DNA of 9,339 nt from Campylobacterales bacterium (GTDB lineage Bacteria > Campylobacterota > Campylobacteria > Campylobacterales > JAADDG01): the NCBI GenBank assembly GCA_027009865.1, contig JALVCR010000204.1, positions 1-9,339 on the forward strand, read 5' to 3'. The notes under the pieces are model-generated. The model did no database searches, was not told the origin of the DNA, and saw only the letters and a program-made list of their open reading frames with translations. Positions 1 to 7,642 of the stretch are shown piece after piece (position 1 is the stretch's first letter; each line of letters starts with the position of its first letter). Both the position numbers and the translations under genes were made by a program.

Positions 1-732
1 AGCATACAAAAAGGCTGCGTTTAATTCGCTTGGGAGATAGCTTGAGCCTACATCAACCCAACTATATTTATCAACCTGCCCTCTTAAAAAAAGAGATCTG
101 TTTGTCCCTTTCTCTCTTATTATTTCGCTTCTTTGGATAAAATTTTCATTATTCACCAAAATAGCCCCGCCCTCTCCGCACTGATAATTTTTGGTTTCAT
201 GAAAACTGTAGCATCCGATATCTCCCAAAGTTCCCAAAGCTTTGCCTTTATATTCGGACATAACGCCTTGAGCCGCATCCTCTATTACAAAAAGATTATG
301 CTCTTTGGCTATTTTGTTTATTTTATCCATCTCGCAAGATACGCCTGCATAATGAACCGGAACTATCGCTTTTGTCTTTTTGGTTATCGCCTCTTCTATT
401 AAATTCTCATCGATATTCATCGTATCGGGTCTGATATCAACAAAAACTACTTTAGCTCCTCTAAGCACAAAAGCGTTAGCCGTGGAAACAAAAGTATAAC
501 TTGGCATAATCACTTCATCTTCTGCTTTTATTTCGCACAAAATAGCCGACATCTCCAAAGCGTGAGTGCAAGAGGTTGTCAAAAGAGCCTTTTTAGCCTT
601 AAAATTACTCTCAAACCACTCGTTACACTTCTTTGTAAAAGGCCCGTCTCCGCAAAACTTGCCGTTTTTAAAAACCTCTTTTAAGTAACTCTCCTCTTCC
701 CCGGTTACAGCGGGAATATTAAAAGGTATCAT
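1..732 (-). CDS. wecE: WecE-type dTDP-4-amino-4,6-dideoxygalactose transaminase, 3' end cut by window edge
   Basis: Partial gene: 244 codons are present and the C-terminal third lies left of base 1. The family (DegT/DnrJ/EryC1/StrS, fold-type I PLP enzymes) transfers an amino group from glutamate to dTDP-4-keto-6-deoxyglucose, giving dTDP-Fuc4N in the cytoplasm. The reading frame begins MIPFNIPAVTGEEE and contains CGDGPFTKKC, VIMPSYTFVSTANAFVLRG, RPDTMNIDE, PVHYAGVSCEMD and EKGTNRS, which closely follow E. coli WecE as I remember it. The PLP-binding aspartate is in EDAAQ (D152) and the Schiff-base lysine in FHETKNY (K181, the same number as in E. coli WecE). The ATG at 732-730 is preceded by GGAAGAG at a good distance and lies 10 bases after the stop of the ArnE-like gene, so it is in the same operon. 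With rmlA and rmlB nearby, dTDP-Fuc4N is the most likely product; a related 4-aminotransferase with another stereochemistry cannot be excluded. Confidence 0.9.
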   Translation of the reverse strand, partial: MIPFNIPAVTGEEESYLKEVFKNGKFCGDGPFTKKCNEWFESNFKAKKALLTTSCTHALEMSAILCEIKAEDEVIMPSYTFVSTANAFVLRGAKVVFVDIRPDTMNIDENLIEEAITKKTKAIVPVHYAGVSCEMDKINKIAKEHNLFVIEDAAQGVMSEYKGKALGTLGDIGCYSFHETKNYQCGEGGAILVNNENFIQRSEIIREKGTNRSLFLRGQVDKYSWVDVGSSYLPSELNAAFLYA

Positions 733-742
733 AACTCTTCCT

Positions 743-1111
743 TTATGCCGATCTGCTGGATATATAGATTCCCAAAACTATCAAAATAAGTCCTGCTATC
801 TTATATATCGTCACGGACTCGTGAAACAAAAGAGCCGCAAGTAAAAAAACCAATACAAAAGAGAGGCTCATAAAAGGATAAGCGTAGCTGACTTCAAATT
901 TGGTCATAGCCGCCATCCAAAATAAAGAGGCTATGAAAGCCGAGGCAAAACCTGAAAAAACAAAGGGATCTAAAAGAAGTTTTAATAAAAAAACAACTTT
1001 ATCAACAAAGCTTCCATCAGGCAGCTCTCCATATCCGCTTATTCTCCATTTTAATACAAGCTGTCCGTAAACTGTAAAAAAAATTGTGCCAAAAATATAT
1101 AAATAACCCAT
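743..1111 (-). CDS. ArnE-like small EamA/DMT-family membrane protein, probable lipid-linked sugar flippase
   Basis: This 122-residue protein is almost entirely hydrophobic, with four predicted membrane helices near residues 1-20, 48-69, 75-95 and 101-118. That is the size and topology of ArnE/ArnF and of small multidrug resistance-like proteins. Motifs include GQLVLKW at the end of helix 1, and SYAYPFMSLSFVLVF followed by FHES and GLILIVLGIYI at the end, a pattern typical of EamA half-size transporters beside glycosyltransferases. ArnE/ArnF flip undecaprenyl-phosphate-aminoarabinose across the inner membrane. By analogy this protein probably moves the undecaprenyl-phosphate-linked sugar made by the glycosyltransferase encoded just upstream. 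It starts at ATG 1111, one base after that gene's stop, with AGGA seven bases upstream lying inside the preceding gene, so translation is probably coupled. The substrate is inferred from context only. ArnE and ArnF normally act as a pair and no second small subunit is seen in the window. Confidence 0.8.
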   Translation of the reverse strand: MGYLYIFGTIFFTVYGQLVLKWRISGYGELPDGSFVDKVVFLLKLLLDPFVFSGFASAFIASLFWMAAMTKFEVSYAYPFMSLSFVLVFLLAALLFHESVTIYKIAGLILIVLGIYISSRSA

Positions 1112-1112
1112 T

Positions 1113-2096
1113 TTAAATCCTGTTTTGAATAGTCATATCTCTTCTTGGATACATCTCCTCTTCACTTATCCAAGTCGTTTTATCTATAATATAAAGAGGC
1201 CGGTTTTTAGTTTCATTAAAGATTTTTCCTATATAGATTCCCAAGATTCCCATATTCGCAAATAAAAGCCCGCCTATGAAATATATAGAAACTATCACGC
1301 TTGTCCAACCCTCTACCGGAACTCCCCACATATAATATTTAATAATCTGCCAAATTCCGTAAACCATCGATAAAAAGGACATGATAAATCCAAAACCAAT
1401 AGAGAGTCTAAGAGGCTTGTTTGACTGAGAGACTATACTGTCAAACGCCAAAGAGAAGAGCCTATAGAGATTGTAGCTTGATTTTCCCTCCGGCCTTGCG
1501 GCATGCTCTATATCTATCTCCGCTGTTTTAAAACCTATCCATCTGATAAAAAGAGGAAAGGTTCTGTTATGCTCTCTCATTCTTTTATAATTTTCTATAA
1601 CTTTTTTGGAAAAAATCCCAAAATTTGCCGTTCCCGATTTATTTTTGGTATCAGTAAAATAATCATAAACTATATAAAAAAGCTTTGAGCCAAGCTTTTT
1701 AAAAAATCCGTCTTTCCTCTCAGTTCTCTTTCCAAAAACTACGTCATACCCCTCCATTGCTTTTTTATAAAGCTTTGCTATCTCTTCTGGCTGATCTTGC
1801 AAATCGCAATCCATAACCACTATCCAATCGCCCTTTACAAAATCAAGCCCGGCTGTAATTGCAAAATGCTGTCCAAAATTTCTTGAGAGATTAATTCCCT
1901 TAACTCTTTCATCCTGCATGGCAAGCTGTTCGATAACCTCCCACGCATTATCGGGACTCTTATCGTTTACCATAATTATCTCAAAACTATCGGTAATCTT
2001 CTCAAGCGTATCAACAAGCCTCTTATAAAGCCTCTCTAAAACCGACGCACACCCATAAACTGGAGTTACAACTGAAATATGAACTTTATCTTCCAT
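1113..2096 (-). CDS. ArnC/GtrB-type polyprenyl-phosphate glycosyltransferase (GT2 family)
   Basis: This GT2 enzyme probably transfers one sugar from a nucleotide donor to undecaprenyl phosphate at the cytoplasmic face of the inner membrane. The N-terminal GT-A domain starts with ISVVTPVYG (about residues 7-15) and has EIIMVNDKSPDN, and the metal/nucleotide motif DCDLQDQPEE at D96-D98. These are characteristic of the DPM1/ArnC/GtrB branch. RPEGKSSYNLYRLFSLAFDSI (about 201-221) is the conserved region ahead of the membrane part. Two membrane helices follow at about 229-255 and 263-291, and a polar tail completes about 327 residues. I chose ATG 2096, two bases after the rmlB stop, because GGG sits eight bases upstream. 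A TTG at 2102 overlapping that stop is possible and adds two residues; neither has a strong ribosome site. The adjacent ArnE-like gene suggests a synthesis-and-flip pair. The donor could be dTDP-Fuc4N(Ac), a UDP-uronic acid or UDP-glucose; the sequence does not decide. Confidence 0.88.
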   Translation of the reverse strand: MEDKVHISVVTPVYGCASVLERLYKRLVDTLEKITDSFEIIMVNDKSPDNAWEVIEQLAMQDERVKGINLSRNFGQHFAITAGLDFVKGDWIVVMDCDLQDQPEEIAKLYKKAMEGYDVVFGKRTERKDGFFKKLGSKLFYIVYDYFTDTKNKSGTANFGIFSKKVIENYKRMREHNRTFPLFIRWIGFKTAEIDIEHAARPEGKSSYNLYRLFSLAFDSIVSQSNKPLRLSIGFGFIMSFLSMVYGIWQIIKYYMWGVPVEGWTSVIVSIYFIGGLLFANMGILGIYIGKIFNETKNRPLYIIDKTTWISEEEMYPRRDMTIQNRI

Positions 2097-2098
2097 TT

Positions 2099-3109
2099 TC
2101 AATACCCATACTTTTTAATATACCATTTAACAGTTTTTACTATTCCGCTTTCAAAATTCTCCTCAGCCCTCCAGCCAAGCTCGTTTTCTATCTTTGTAGC
2201 ATCAATTGCGTATCTTCTATCGTGTCCGGGTCTGTCTTTTACAAATTTTATCTGCTCTTTATAGCTTTTCTCTTTAGAAACAAGCTCATCCAAAATTTCA
2301 CATATCTTATTTGCTATATAGATATTCTCTCTCTCATTTTTTCCACCTATATTATATGTCTCTCCGCTTCTTCCTTTATGATAGGCAAGATCTATTCCCC
2401 TGCAATGATCCAAAACATAAAGCCAGTCTCTTATATTTTTCCCATCTCCATAAATTGGTATATCATTGCCCTTTAAGGCATTTCTTATGATAGTTGGAAT
2501 AAGTTTCTCATCATGCTGTTTTGGGCCGTAATTATTTGAGCAGTTTGTAATTACCGTATTCATCCCATAAGTGTGGTGATAGCTTCTAACCATCATATCG
2601 GAAGAGGCTTTGCTTGCGCTATAGGGAGAGTTTGGAGCGTATGGAGTCTCTTCGGTAAAAAAACCGCTCTCTCCTAAAGTGCCGTAAACTTCATCCGTAG
2701 AGATATGGTGAAATCTGCAATTTTCATACTCTTTTTTATAAACAAAAGGCTCTTTCATCCATTTTTTATAAGCTGTATCCAAAAGGGTAAAAGTTCCGTT
2801 TACGTTTGTTTTAACGAAAATTTCCGGATCTTCAATGGAATTATCGACATGAGATTCCGCCGCAAAATGTATAACGCCTCTGATATCGAATTTATCAAAG
2901 ATATACTCTACAAGCTCTCTGTTGCAAATATTGCCTTTGATAAACTCATATCTATCATTTCCTTCAACTTCTTTTAAATTATCTAAATTACCGGCATAAG
3001 TTAAAAGATCAAGATTTACAACTCTGTAATCTTTATGTGCTTTTAAAAAATATGGAATAAAATTGCTCCCTATAAAACCGGCTCCTCCCGTTATTAAAAT
3101 AGTTTTCAT
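2099..3109 (-). CDS. rmlB: dTDP-glucose 4,6-dehydratase
   Basis: Extended short-chain dehydrogenase (336 residues, normal length) that converts dTDP-glucose to dTDP-4-keto-6-deoxyglucose using bound NAD. The NAD-binding motif GGAGFIG is at residues 8-14, followed by NLDLLTYAGNLDNL, HFAAESHVDNSI (81-92), the catalytic STDEVYG (137-143, with T138, D139 and E140 supporting dehydration) and YSASK (Y163, K167). SNNYGPKQHDEKLIP and YGDGKNIRDWLYVLDHC are family signatures of the substrate domain. ATG 3109 overlaps the rmlA stop as ATGA, with a strong GGAGGAG just upstream. Its product is a branch point: RmlC/RmlD would take it to rhamnose, WecE to Fuc4N. In this window the aminotransferase is present and RmlC/RmlD are not, so the amino-sugar branch is favoured. 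Confidence 0.96.
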   Translation of the reverse strand: MKTILITGGAGFIGSNFIPYFLKAHKDYRVVNLDLLTYAGNLDNLKEVEGNDRYEFIKGNICNRELVEYIFDKFDIRGVIHFAAESHVDNSIEDPEIFVKTNVNGTFTLLDTAYKKWMKEPFVYKKEYENCRFHHISTDEVYGTLGESGFFTEETPYAPNSPYSASKASSDMMVRSYHHTYGMNTVITNCSNNYGPKQHDEKLIPTIIRNALKGNDIPIYGDGKNIRDWLYVLDHCRGIDLAYHKGRSGETYNIGGKNERENIYIANKICEILDELVSKEKSYKEQIKFVKDRPGHDRRYAIDATKIENELGWRAEENFESGIVKTVKWYIKKYGY

Positions 3110-3975
3110 AACTCCTCCGCTAAATCTATTAAATATTGTCCATAATTTGTTTTTTCCAAAGGCTTGGCAAGCTTTAGAAGTTCATCTTTCCCTATCCATC
3201 CATTATAAAAAGCTATCTCTTCTATACAGGCTATCTTATAACCCTGTCTTGTCTCTATTGTCTGAACAAATTGACTCGCTTCCAATAAAGAGTCGTGAGT
3301 TCCCGTATCAAGCCATGCAAACCCTCTTCCAAGCATCTCTACAAAAAGCTTCTCTTTTTGAAGATAAACTCTGTTTACATCCGTAATCTCAAGCTCCCCT
3401 CTGCTTGAGGGCTTTATTGTTTTAGCGATATCAACAACCTCGTTATCGTAAAAGTAAAGCCCAGTAACCGCCCATGAAGATTTTGGTTTTCTTGGTTTTT
3501 CCTCTATAGAGACAGCCTTTTGGTTTTCATCAAACTCAACAACGCCAAATCTCTCCGGATCTTTTACTTTATACGCAAATACGCTCGCTCCCTCTTTTCT
3601 TGATGCAGCTTTCTGCAAAACCGGTGTAAATCCCTGACCATAAAAAAAGTTATCCCCCAAAATCAAAGAGACATTATCGTCTCCTATAAAATCCTCTCCT
3701 ATTATAAAAGCTTGAGCAAGACCTTCTGGCCTTTTTTGCTCTTTATAGCTAAAATGCATTCCAAATTCGCTTCCATCTCCCAAAAGTTCCCTAAATCTTG
3801 GCAAATCAGCAGGAGTAGAGATTATCAAAATCTCTCTAATTCCCGCAAGCATTAAAACTGAAAGAGGATAATAGATCATAGGTTTATCATAAATTGGCAA
3901 AAGCTGTTTTGAAGTGCATCTTGTAATAGGATAGAGCCTCGTTCCAGAACCTCCCGCTAAAATAATGCCTTTCAT
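3106..3975 (-). CDS. rmlA: Glucose-1-phosphate thymidylyltransferase
   Basis: Makes dTDP-glucose from glucose-1-phosphate and dTTP, the entry step for the dTDP-sugars. The nucleotidyltransferase signature GGSGTRLYP is at residues 8-16, followed by KQLLPIYDKPMIYYPLS, EGLAQAFIIGE, the metal-site motif LGDN (106-109), RFGVVEFDE, EEKP (158-161) and GRGFAWLDTGTHDSLLEAS. Length (289) and the C-terminal extension fit the short RmlA type. I chose ATG 3975, giving a TGATG junction with the upstream stop and GGGAGA about six bases before it. A TTG at 3978 would add one residue but leaves too little room for the ribosome site. The gene overlaps rmlB by four bases at its 3' end, and the two act in successive steps. 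Confidence 0.96.
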   Translation of the reverse strand: MKGIILAGGSGTRLYPITRCTSKQLLPIYDKPMIYYPLSVLMLAGIREILIISTPADLPRFRELLGDGSEFGMHFSYKEQKRPEGLAQAFIIGEDFIGDDNVSLILGDNFFYGQGFTPVLQKAASRKEGASVFAYKVKDPERFGVVEFDENQKAVSIEEKPRKPKSSWAVTGLYFYDNEVVDIAKTIKPSSRGELEITDVNRVYLQKEKLFVEMLGRGFAWLDTGTHDSLLEASQFVQTIETRQGYKIACIEEIAFYNGWIGKDELLKLAKPLEKTNYGQYLIDLAEEL

Positions 3976-5228
3976 CAAAGTCTCCCATCACTCTCTTTTA
4001 AAATTCCTTTTATATCATAAATTACCTGATTATCGCTTTTTTTGATATCCATTTTTTTAAATTCATCATGAGCTACCGCAACAACTATAGCGTCATACTT
4101 ACTTAAGTCTATATTATCTTCTTTTGTTAAAAGATTTATACCGTATTCTTTTTTAACTTCTTCTTTATCCGCCCAAGGATCATAAACTTCTACATTGCAT
4201 CCAAAATCTTTAAGCTCGTTTATAACATCTATTACTCTGCTGTTTCTAATATCCGGGCAGTTTTCTTTGAAAGTTATTCCTAAAACCAAAATTTTTGATC
4301 CTTCGATTCTTTTTCCCTTTTTTATCATCAGTTTAACAACCTGATTTGCCACAAAAATACCCATATTATCATTTAATCTTCTTCCAGCAAGTATAATTTC
4401 CGGATTATATCCAAGCTGCTGGGCTTTATGTGTTAGATAATATGGATCTACTCCTATACAGTGTCCTCCGACAAGTCCGGGTTTAAATTTCAAAAAGTTC
4501 CACTTCGTTGCGGCCGCTTCCAAAACAGCATTCGTATCTATTCCCATTTTATTAAAAATCATAGCAAGCTCGTTTACAAAAGCTATATTAATATCTCTTT
4601 GAGCATTTTCTATAACTTTAGCAGCTTCCGCTACTTTGATGCTTGGAGCTAAATGTGTTCCGGCCTCTATTATGCTTTTATAAAGCTCATCAACCTCTTT
4701 GGCTACTTCTGGAGTGCTGCCTGATGTTACTTTTTTGATTTTTGTTACCGTATGCTCCTTATCTCCCGGATTAATTCTCTCTGGAGAATATCCGCAAAAG
4801 AAGTCTTTATTAAATTTAAGGCCGCTAAACTTCTCCAAAATAGGAACGCAATCCTCTTCCGTAGCTCCTGGATATACCGTAGATTCATAAATTACTATAT
4901 CTCCCTTTTTTAAAACTTTTCCGACAGTCTCGCTTGCTTTTAAAAGAGGAGTCAAATCGGGTCTTTTAAAAGAGTCTATGGGAGTTGGAACGGTTACTAT
5001 ATAAATGTTTGCGTCTTTAATATCATCAAGCTCAGTAGTAAAAGAGAGCTTTTTTGCGCTTTTTAAATTTTCGCTGTCAACCTCTAAAGTTCTATCATAT
5101 CCCTCTTTTAACTCTTCAATTCTCTCTTTGTTAATATCAAAACCGACAGTTTCAAACTTTTTTCCAAATTCCACGGCTAACGGAAGCCCAACATAACCTA
5201 AACCTATAATAGCTAACTTTTTATTCAC
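3975..5228 (-). CDS. tviB: TviB/VipA-type UDP-N-acetylhexosamine 6-dehydrogenase
   Basis: NAD-dependent nucleotide-sugar dehydrogenase of 417 residues. The family oxidises C6 of UDP-GlcNAc or UDP-GalNAc to the uronic acid in two NAD-linked steps. The Rossmann motif GLGYVGLPLA is at residues 9-18. It also has VPTPID, VIYESTVYPGATEEDC, GYSPERINPGD (146-156), the conserved lysine in AEAAKVIEN (K204) and the catalytic cysteine in GGHCIGVDPYYL (C257). GRRLNDNMG and LGITFKENCPDIRNSRVIDV mark the C-terminal domain. The wording follows Vi-polysaccharide TviB/VipA much more closely than Ugd, so an N-acetylhexosamine substrate is inferred; GlcNAc versus GalNAc cannot be read. The start is GTG 5228 with AAAGGAG five bases upstream, overlapping the previous gene's stop as GTGA. 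The gene symbol is by similarity; no tviC partner is visible here. Confidence 0.88.
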   Translation of the reverse strand: MNKKLAIIGLGYVGLPLAVEFGKKFETVGFDINKERIEELKEGYDRTLEVDSENLKSAKKLSFTTELDDIKDANIYIVTVPTPIDSFKRPDLTPLLKASETVGKVLKKGDIVIYESTVYPGATEEDCVPILEKFSGLKFNKDFFCGYSPERINPGDKEHTVTKIKKVTSGSTPEVAKEVDELYKSIIEAGTHLAPSIKVAEAAKVIENAQRDINIAFVNELAMIFNKMGIDTNAVLEAAATKWNFLKFKPGLVGGHCIGVDPYYLTHKAQQLGYNPEIILAGRRLNDNMGIFVANQVVKLMIKKGKRIEGSKILVLGITFKENCPDIRNSRVIDVINELKDFGCNVEVYDPWADKEEVKKEYGINLLTKEDNIDLSKYDAIVVAVAHDEFKKMDIKKSDNQVIYDIKGILKESDGRL

Positions 5229-6289
5229 TTACTCTCCTTTATTTTATAATAATCCAAATACCAGTCTATAAAGTTTGAAATTCCTTCCCTTATGGGAGTT
5301 TGAGGCTTATATCCCAAATCTTCTATCAAATCGCTGACATCCGCATAAGTGCTCTTTACATCTCCCGGCTGCAGGGGAAGGAAATTCTTTTTTGCTTTTT
5401 TGCCTATTTTTTTCTCAATCTCCTCTATAAAATCCATCAATCCCACCGGAGCGTTATTTCCTATATTATATATTTTATAAGGAGCTTTGCTGCTTGAGGG
5501 ATCGGGATTTTTTCCGCTCCAATTTAAATTTCCTTTAGGAGGATTATCTATAACTCTAACAACTCCCTCAACTATATCGTCAATATAGGTAAAATCTCTT
5601 TGCATATCTCCATAATTGTAAACATCTATCGCCCTATCTTCCAAAATAGCCTTTGTAAACAGAAAAAGAGCCATATCCGGCCTTCCCCAAGGCCCGTAAA
5701 CGGTAAAAAACCTAAGTCCTGTAGTTGGAAGATTAAAAAGATGGCTATAAGTGTGAGCCATCAATTCGTTTGATTTTTTACTTGCGGCATAAAGGCTTAT
5801 TGGATGATCCACATTATCGTGAGTAGAAAAAGGCTGAGATTCATTAAGTCCGTAAACGCTTGAGCTGCTTGCGTAAGCTAAATGCTCTATGCTGTTATGC
5901 CTGCAACACTCAAGCAAATTGATAAATCCCACTATATTTGAATCGACATAAACGTAAGGATTGGTAAGAGAGTATCTAACTCCCGCTTGAGCGGCTAAAT
6001 TGCAGACTTTGTCAAACTTCTCTTCTTTAAAAAGCTTCTCTAAATTTTCCCTATCTTCTAAATTTAGTTTTATAAATTTATAGTTTGGATACTTTTTTGA
6101 AGGTATAAGCTTGTTATACTCTATTTTCTCTTTTTCAAACCCTGAATCTTTAAGTCTATCAAATTTCAAATTTACATCGTAATAATCGTTTATATTATCG
6201 ACTCCTACAACCTCATCACCCCTTTTTGCCAAAACGTTAGCTAAATGATAACCTATAAATCCGGCAGTGCCGGTTACCAAAATTTTCAA
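5225..6289 (-). CDS. UDP-glucuronate 4-epimerase (NAD-dependent epimerase family)
   Basis: This 354-residue extended SDR epimerase most likely interconverts UDP-glucuronate and UDP-galacturonate. The NAD motif GTAGFIG is at residues 7-13, then VVGVDNINDYYDVNLK and NLAAQAGVRYSL (97-108), where the Q-A-G-V-R-Y-S signature is typical of the LpsL/CapI/WbnF uronate epimerase group. The catalytic part is ASSSSVYG (140-147) and YAASK (Y167, K171), followed by VYGPWGRPDMA and MQRDFTYIDDIVEGV. The start is a TTG at 6289-6287, with AGGAG seven bases upstream, overlapping the ugd stop as TTGA. Its place directly after ugd makes sense: Ugd supplies its substrate UDP-GlcA. A 4-epimerase for another UDP-sugar is possible but less likely given the signature and the neighbour. 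Confidence 0.92.
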   Translation of the reverse strand: MKILVTGTAGFIGYHLANVLAKRGDEVVGVDNINDYYDVNLKFDRLKDSGFEKEKIEYNKLIPSKKYPNYKFIKLNLEDRENLEKLFKEEKFDKVCNLAAQAGVRYSLTNPYVYVDSNIVGFINLLECCRHNSIEHLAYASSSSVYGLNESQPFSTHDNVDHPISLYAASKKSNELMAHTYSHLFNLPTTGLRFFTVYGPWGRPDMALFLFTKAILEDRAIDVYNYGDMQRDFTYIDDIVEGVVRVIDNPPKGNLNWSGKNPDPSSSKAPYKIYNIGNNAPVGLMDFIEEIEKKIGKKAKKNFLPLQPGDVKSTYADVSDLIEDLGYKPQTPIREGISNFIDWYLDYYKIKESK

Positions 6290-7614
6290 TTTCCGACTCC
6301 TATCTGATAATATTCAAACCCAAGCTCTTTTAATTTCTCTCTTTTATATTGATTTCTTCCGTCAAATATTATCGGATTTTTTAATCTTAGCTTCATCTCT
6401 TCAAAATCGGGGCTTCTAAACTCTTTCCATTCCGTAACCAAAATCATAGCGTCTGCATCATCTAAAGCGTCATATTTTCTTTTTACATATTCGATATTGG
6501 GAACATCTTTTAAATAAAAATTCTTAGCCTGATGCACAGCTTTTGGATCATAGGCTTTTATTTTCGCTCCTCTTGAGACTAAATCTTTGATTATGGTAAT
6601 TGAGCTTGCCTCTCTCATATCGTCCGTTTCAGGTTTAAAAGCATATCCCCATATAGCAAAAGTTTTACCGCTTAAATCCTCTCCAAATCTCTTTACCACT
6701 TTTTGCGCTATTACATGCTTTTGTCTATAGTTTACCTCTTCTACCGCTTCTAAGACTTTGGGCTCATATCCATACTCTTTGCTTGTTTTTATTAGGGCCT
6801 GAACATCTTTTGGAAAACAGCTTCCGCCATATCCGCATCCTGGATATATAAAACTGTATCCTATCCTTCTATCGCTTCCTATTCCAACTCTCACCTTATT
6901 TACATCGGCTCCGACTCTTTCGCAAATATTGGCTATATCATTCATAAAAGATATTTTGGTAGCAAGCATTGCGTTTGCCGCATACTTTGTCATCTCAGCG
7001 CTTCTTATATCCATGGAGATAAATCTCTCATGACTTCTTGTAAAAGGAGCGTAAAGCTCTTTCATAACCTCTATAGCCTTTTGATTATCGGCTCCTATCA
7101 CAACTCTATCTGGTCTCATAAAATCCTCTACCGCAGCTCCTTCTTTTAAAAATTCGGGATTACTTATAACATCGAAAGTAAGATCCACTCCTCTTTTATC
7201 AAGCTCTTTTTGGATAGTTGCTCTAACTTTATCTGCGGTTCCCACTGGAACTGTAGATTTATCCACCACATACATATGTTTGTTCATATATTTTCCTATC
7301 GACTTTGCAACTTCCAAAACATATCTTAAATCAGCGCTTCCATCCTCTCCCATCGGAGTTCCTACGGCTATAAAGCAGATATTGCTTTTCTCCAAAGCAT
7401 CTTTTATATCAGTGGTAAAATGAAGATTTCCCCTCTCATAACTCTCTTTTACTATCTTATCAAGTCCCGGCTCATAAATTGGAATAATTCCTTTTTTTAA
7501 TTTCTCTATTTTCTCCTTATCCACATCAACACAAATTACATCATTTCCCATAACCGAAAAACAGGCTCCGGCTACCAAACCGACATATCCCGTTCCAATA
7601 ACGCTAAGTCTCAA
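6286..7614 (-). CDS. ugd: UDP-glucose 6-dehydrogenase
   Basis: Oxidises UDP-glucose to UDP-glucuronate with two NAD; first gene of the operon, 442 residues, the usual bacterial length. The Rossmann motif GTGYVGLVAGACF is at residues 7-19. It also has IYEPGLD, VGTPMGEDGSADLRYVLEVA, VDKSTVPVGTADKV, NPEFLKEGAAVEDF (152-165) and RPDRVVIG. K210 lies in AEMTKYAANAMLATK, and the catalytic cysteine is in GCGYGGSCFPKD (C266). WGYAFKPETDDMREA and DGRNQY near the end complete the UDP-binding domain. The start is TTG 7614: no in-frame ATG lies near the N-terminal motif and AAGGAGA is placed correctly five bases before it. It differs clearly from the TviB-type dehydrogenase two genes downstream, so the operon has two distinct sugar oxidases and not a duplicate. 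Confidence 0.96.
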   Translation of the reverse strand: MRLSVIGTGYVGLVAGACFSVMGNDVICVDVDKEKIEKLKKGIIPIYEPGLDKIVKESYERGNLHFTTDIKDALEKSNICFIAVGTPMGEDGSADLRYVLEVAKSIGKYMNKHMYVVDKSTVPVGTADKVRATIQKELDKRGVDLTFDVISNPEFLKEGAAVEDFMRPDRVVIGADNQKAIEVMKELYAPFTRSHERFISMDIRSAEMTKYAANAMLATKISFMNDIANICERVGADVNKVRVGIGSDRRIGYSFIYPGCGYGGSCFPKDVQALIKTSKEYGYEPKVLEAVEEVNYRQKHVIAQKVVKRFGEDLSGKTFAIWGYAFKPETDDMREASSITIIKDLVSRGAKIKAYDPKAVHQAKNFYLKDVPNIEYVKRKYDALDDADAMILVTEWKEFRSPDFEEMKLRLKNPIIFDGRNQYKREKLKELGFEYYQIGVGN

Positions 7615-7619
7615 AGCTA

Positions 7620-7626
7620 TCTCCTT
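7620..7626 (-). promoter_or_regulatory. Ribosome binding site deciding the TTG start of ugd
   Basis: AAGGAGA on the minus strand, five bases before TTG 7614. It is the strongest Shine-Dalgarno match in the intergenic region and supports the non-ATG start. Confidence 0.75.
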
Positions 7627-7642
7627 ATAAATATGTAATGAA

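Larger units (their letters stand above)
1..7614 (-). other. Polysaccharide precursor operon (ugd to wecE), left end open
   Basis: Eight genes in the same direction with junctions, in transcription order, of TTGA overlap, GTGA overlap, TGATG, ATGA overlap, a 2-base gap (or TTGA overlap), a 1-base gap and a 10-base gap. Nothing between them could hold an internal promoter outside coding sequence, and no terminator hairpin was seen. The genes should be transcribed together from a promoter in 7615-7888 and mostly translated by coupling. The order groups the pathways: UDP-uronic acids first, then dTDP-sugars, with the membrane transferase/flippase pair placed between rmlB and wecE. Further glycosyltransferases or an acetyltransferase would be expected to the left of base 1. 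Confidence 0.85.

Noticed and set aside
133..402. Open plus-strand frame of 89 codons
   Set aside because: It lies wholly inside the wecE-type gene on the other strand, whose family match including K181 is clear. The frame has no recognisable domain.
3063..3386. Open plus-strand frame of 107 codons across the rmlA-rmlB junction
   Set aside because: It is an antisense shadow of two well-supported genes, with no ribosome site or family features.
3975..5228. Second ugd gene (paralogue of the first)
   Set aside because: The motif set YSPERINPGD and GGHCIGVDPYYL places it in the TviB/VipA/WbpA-type group that acts on N-acetylhexosamines, not with Ugd.
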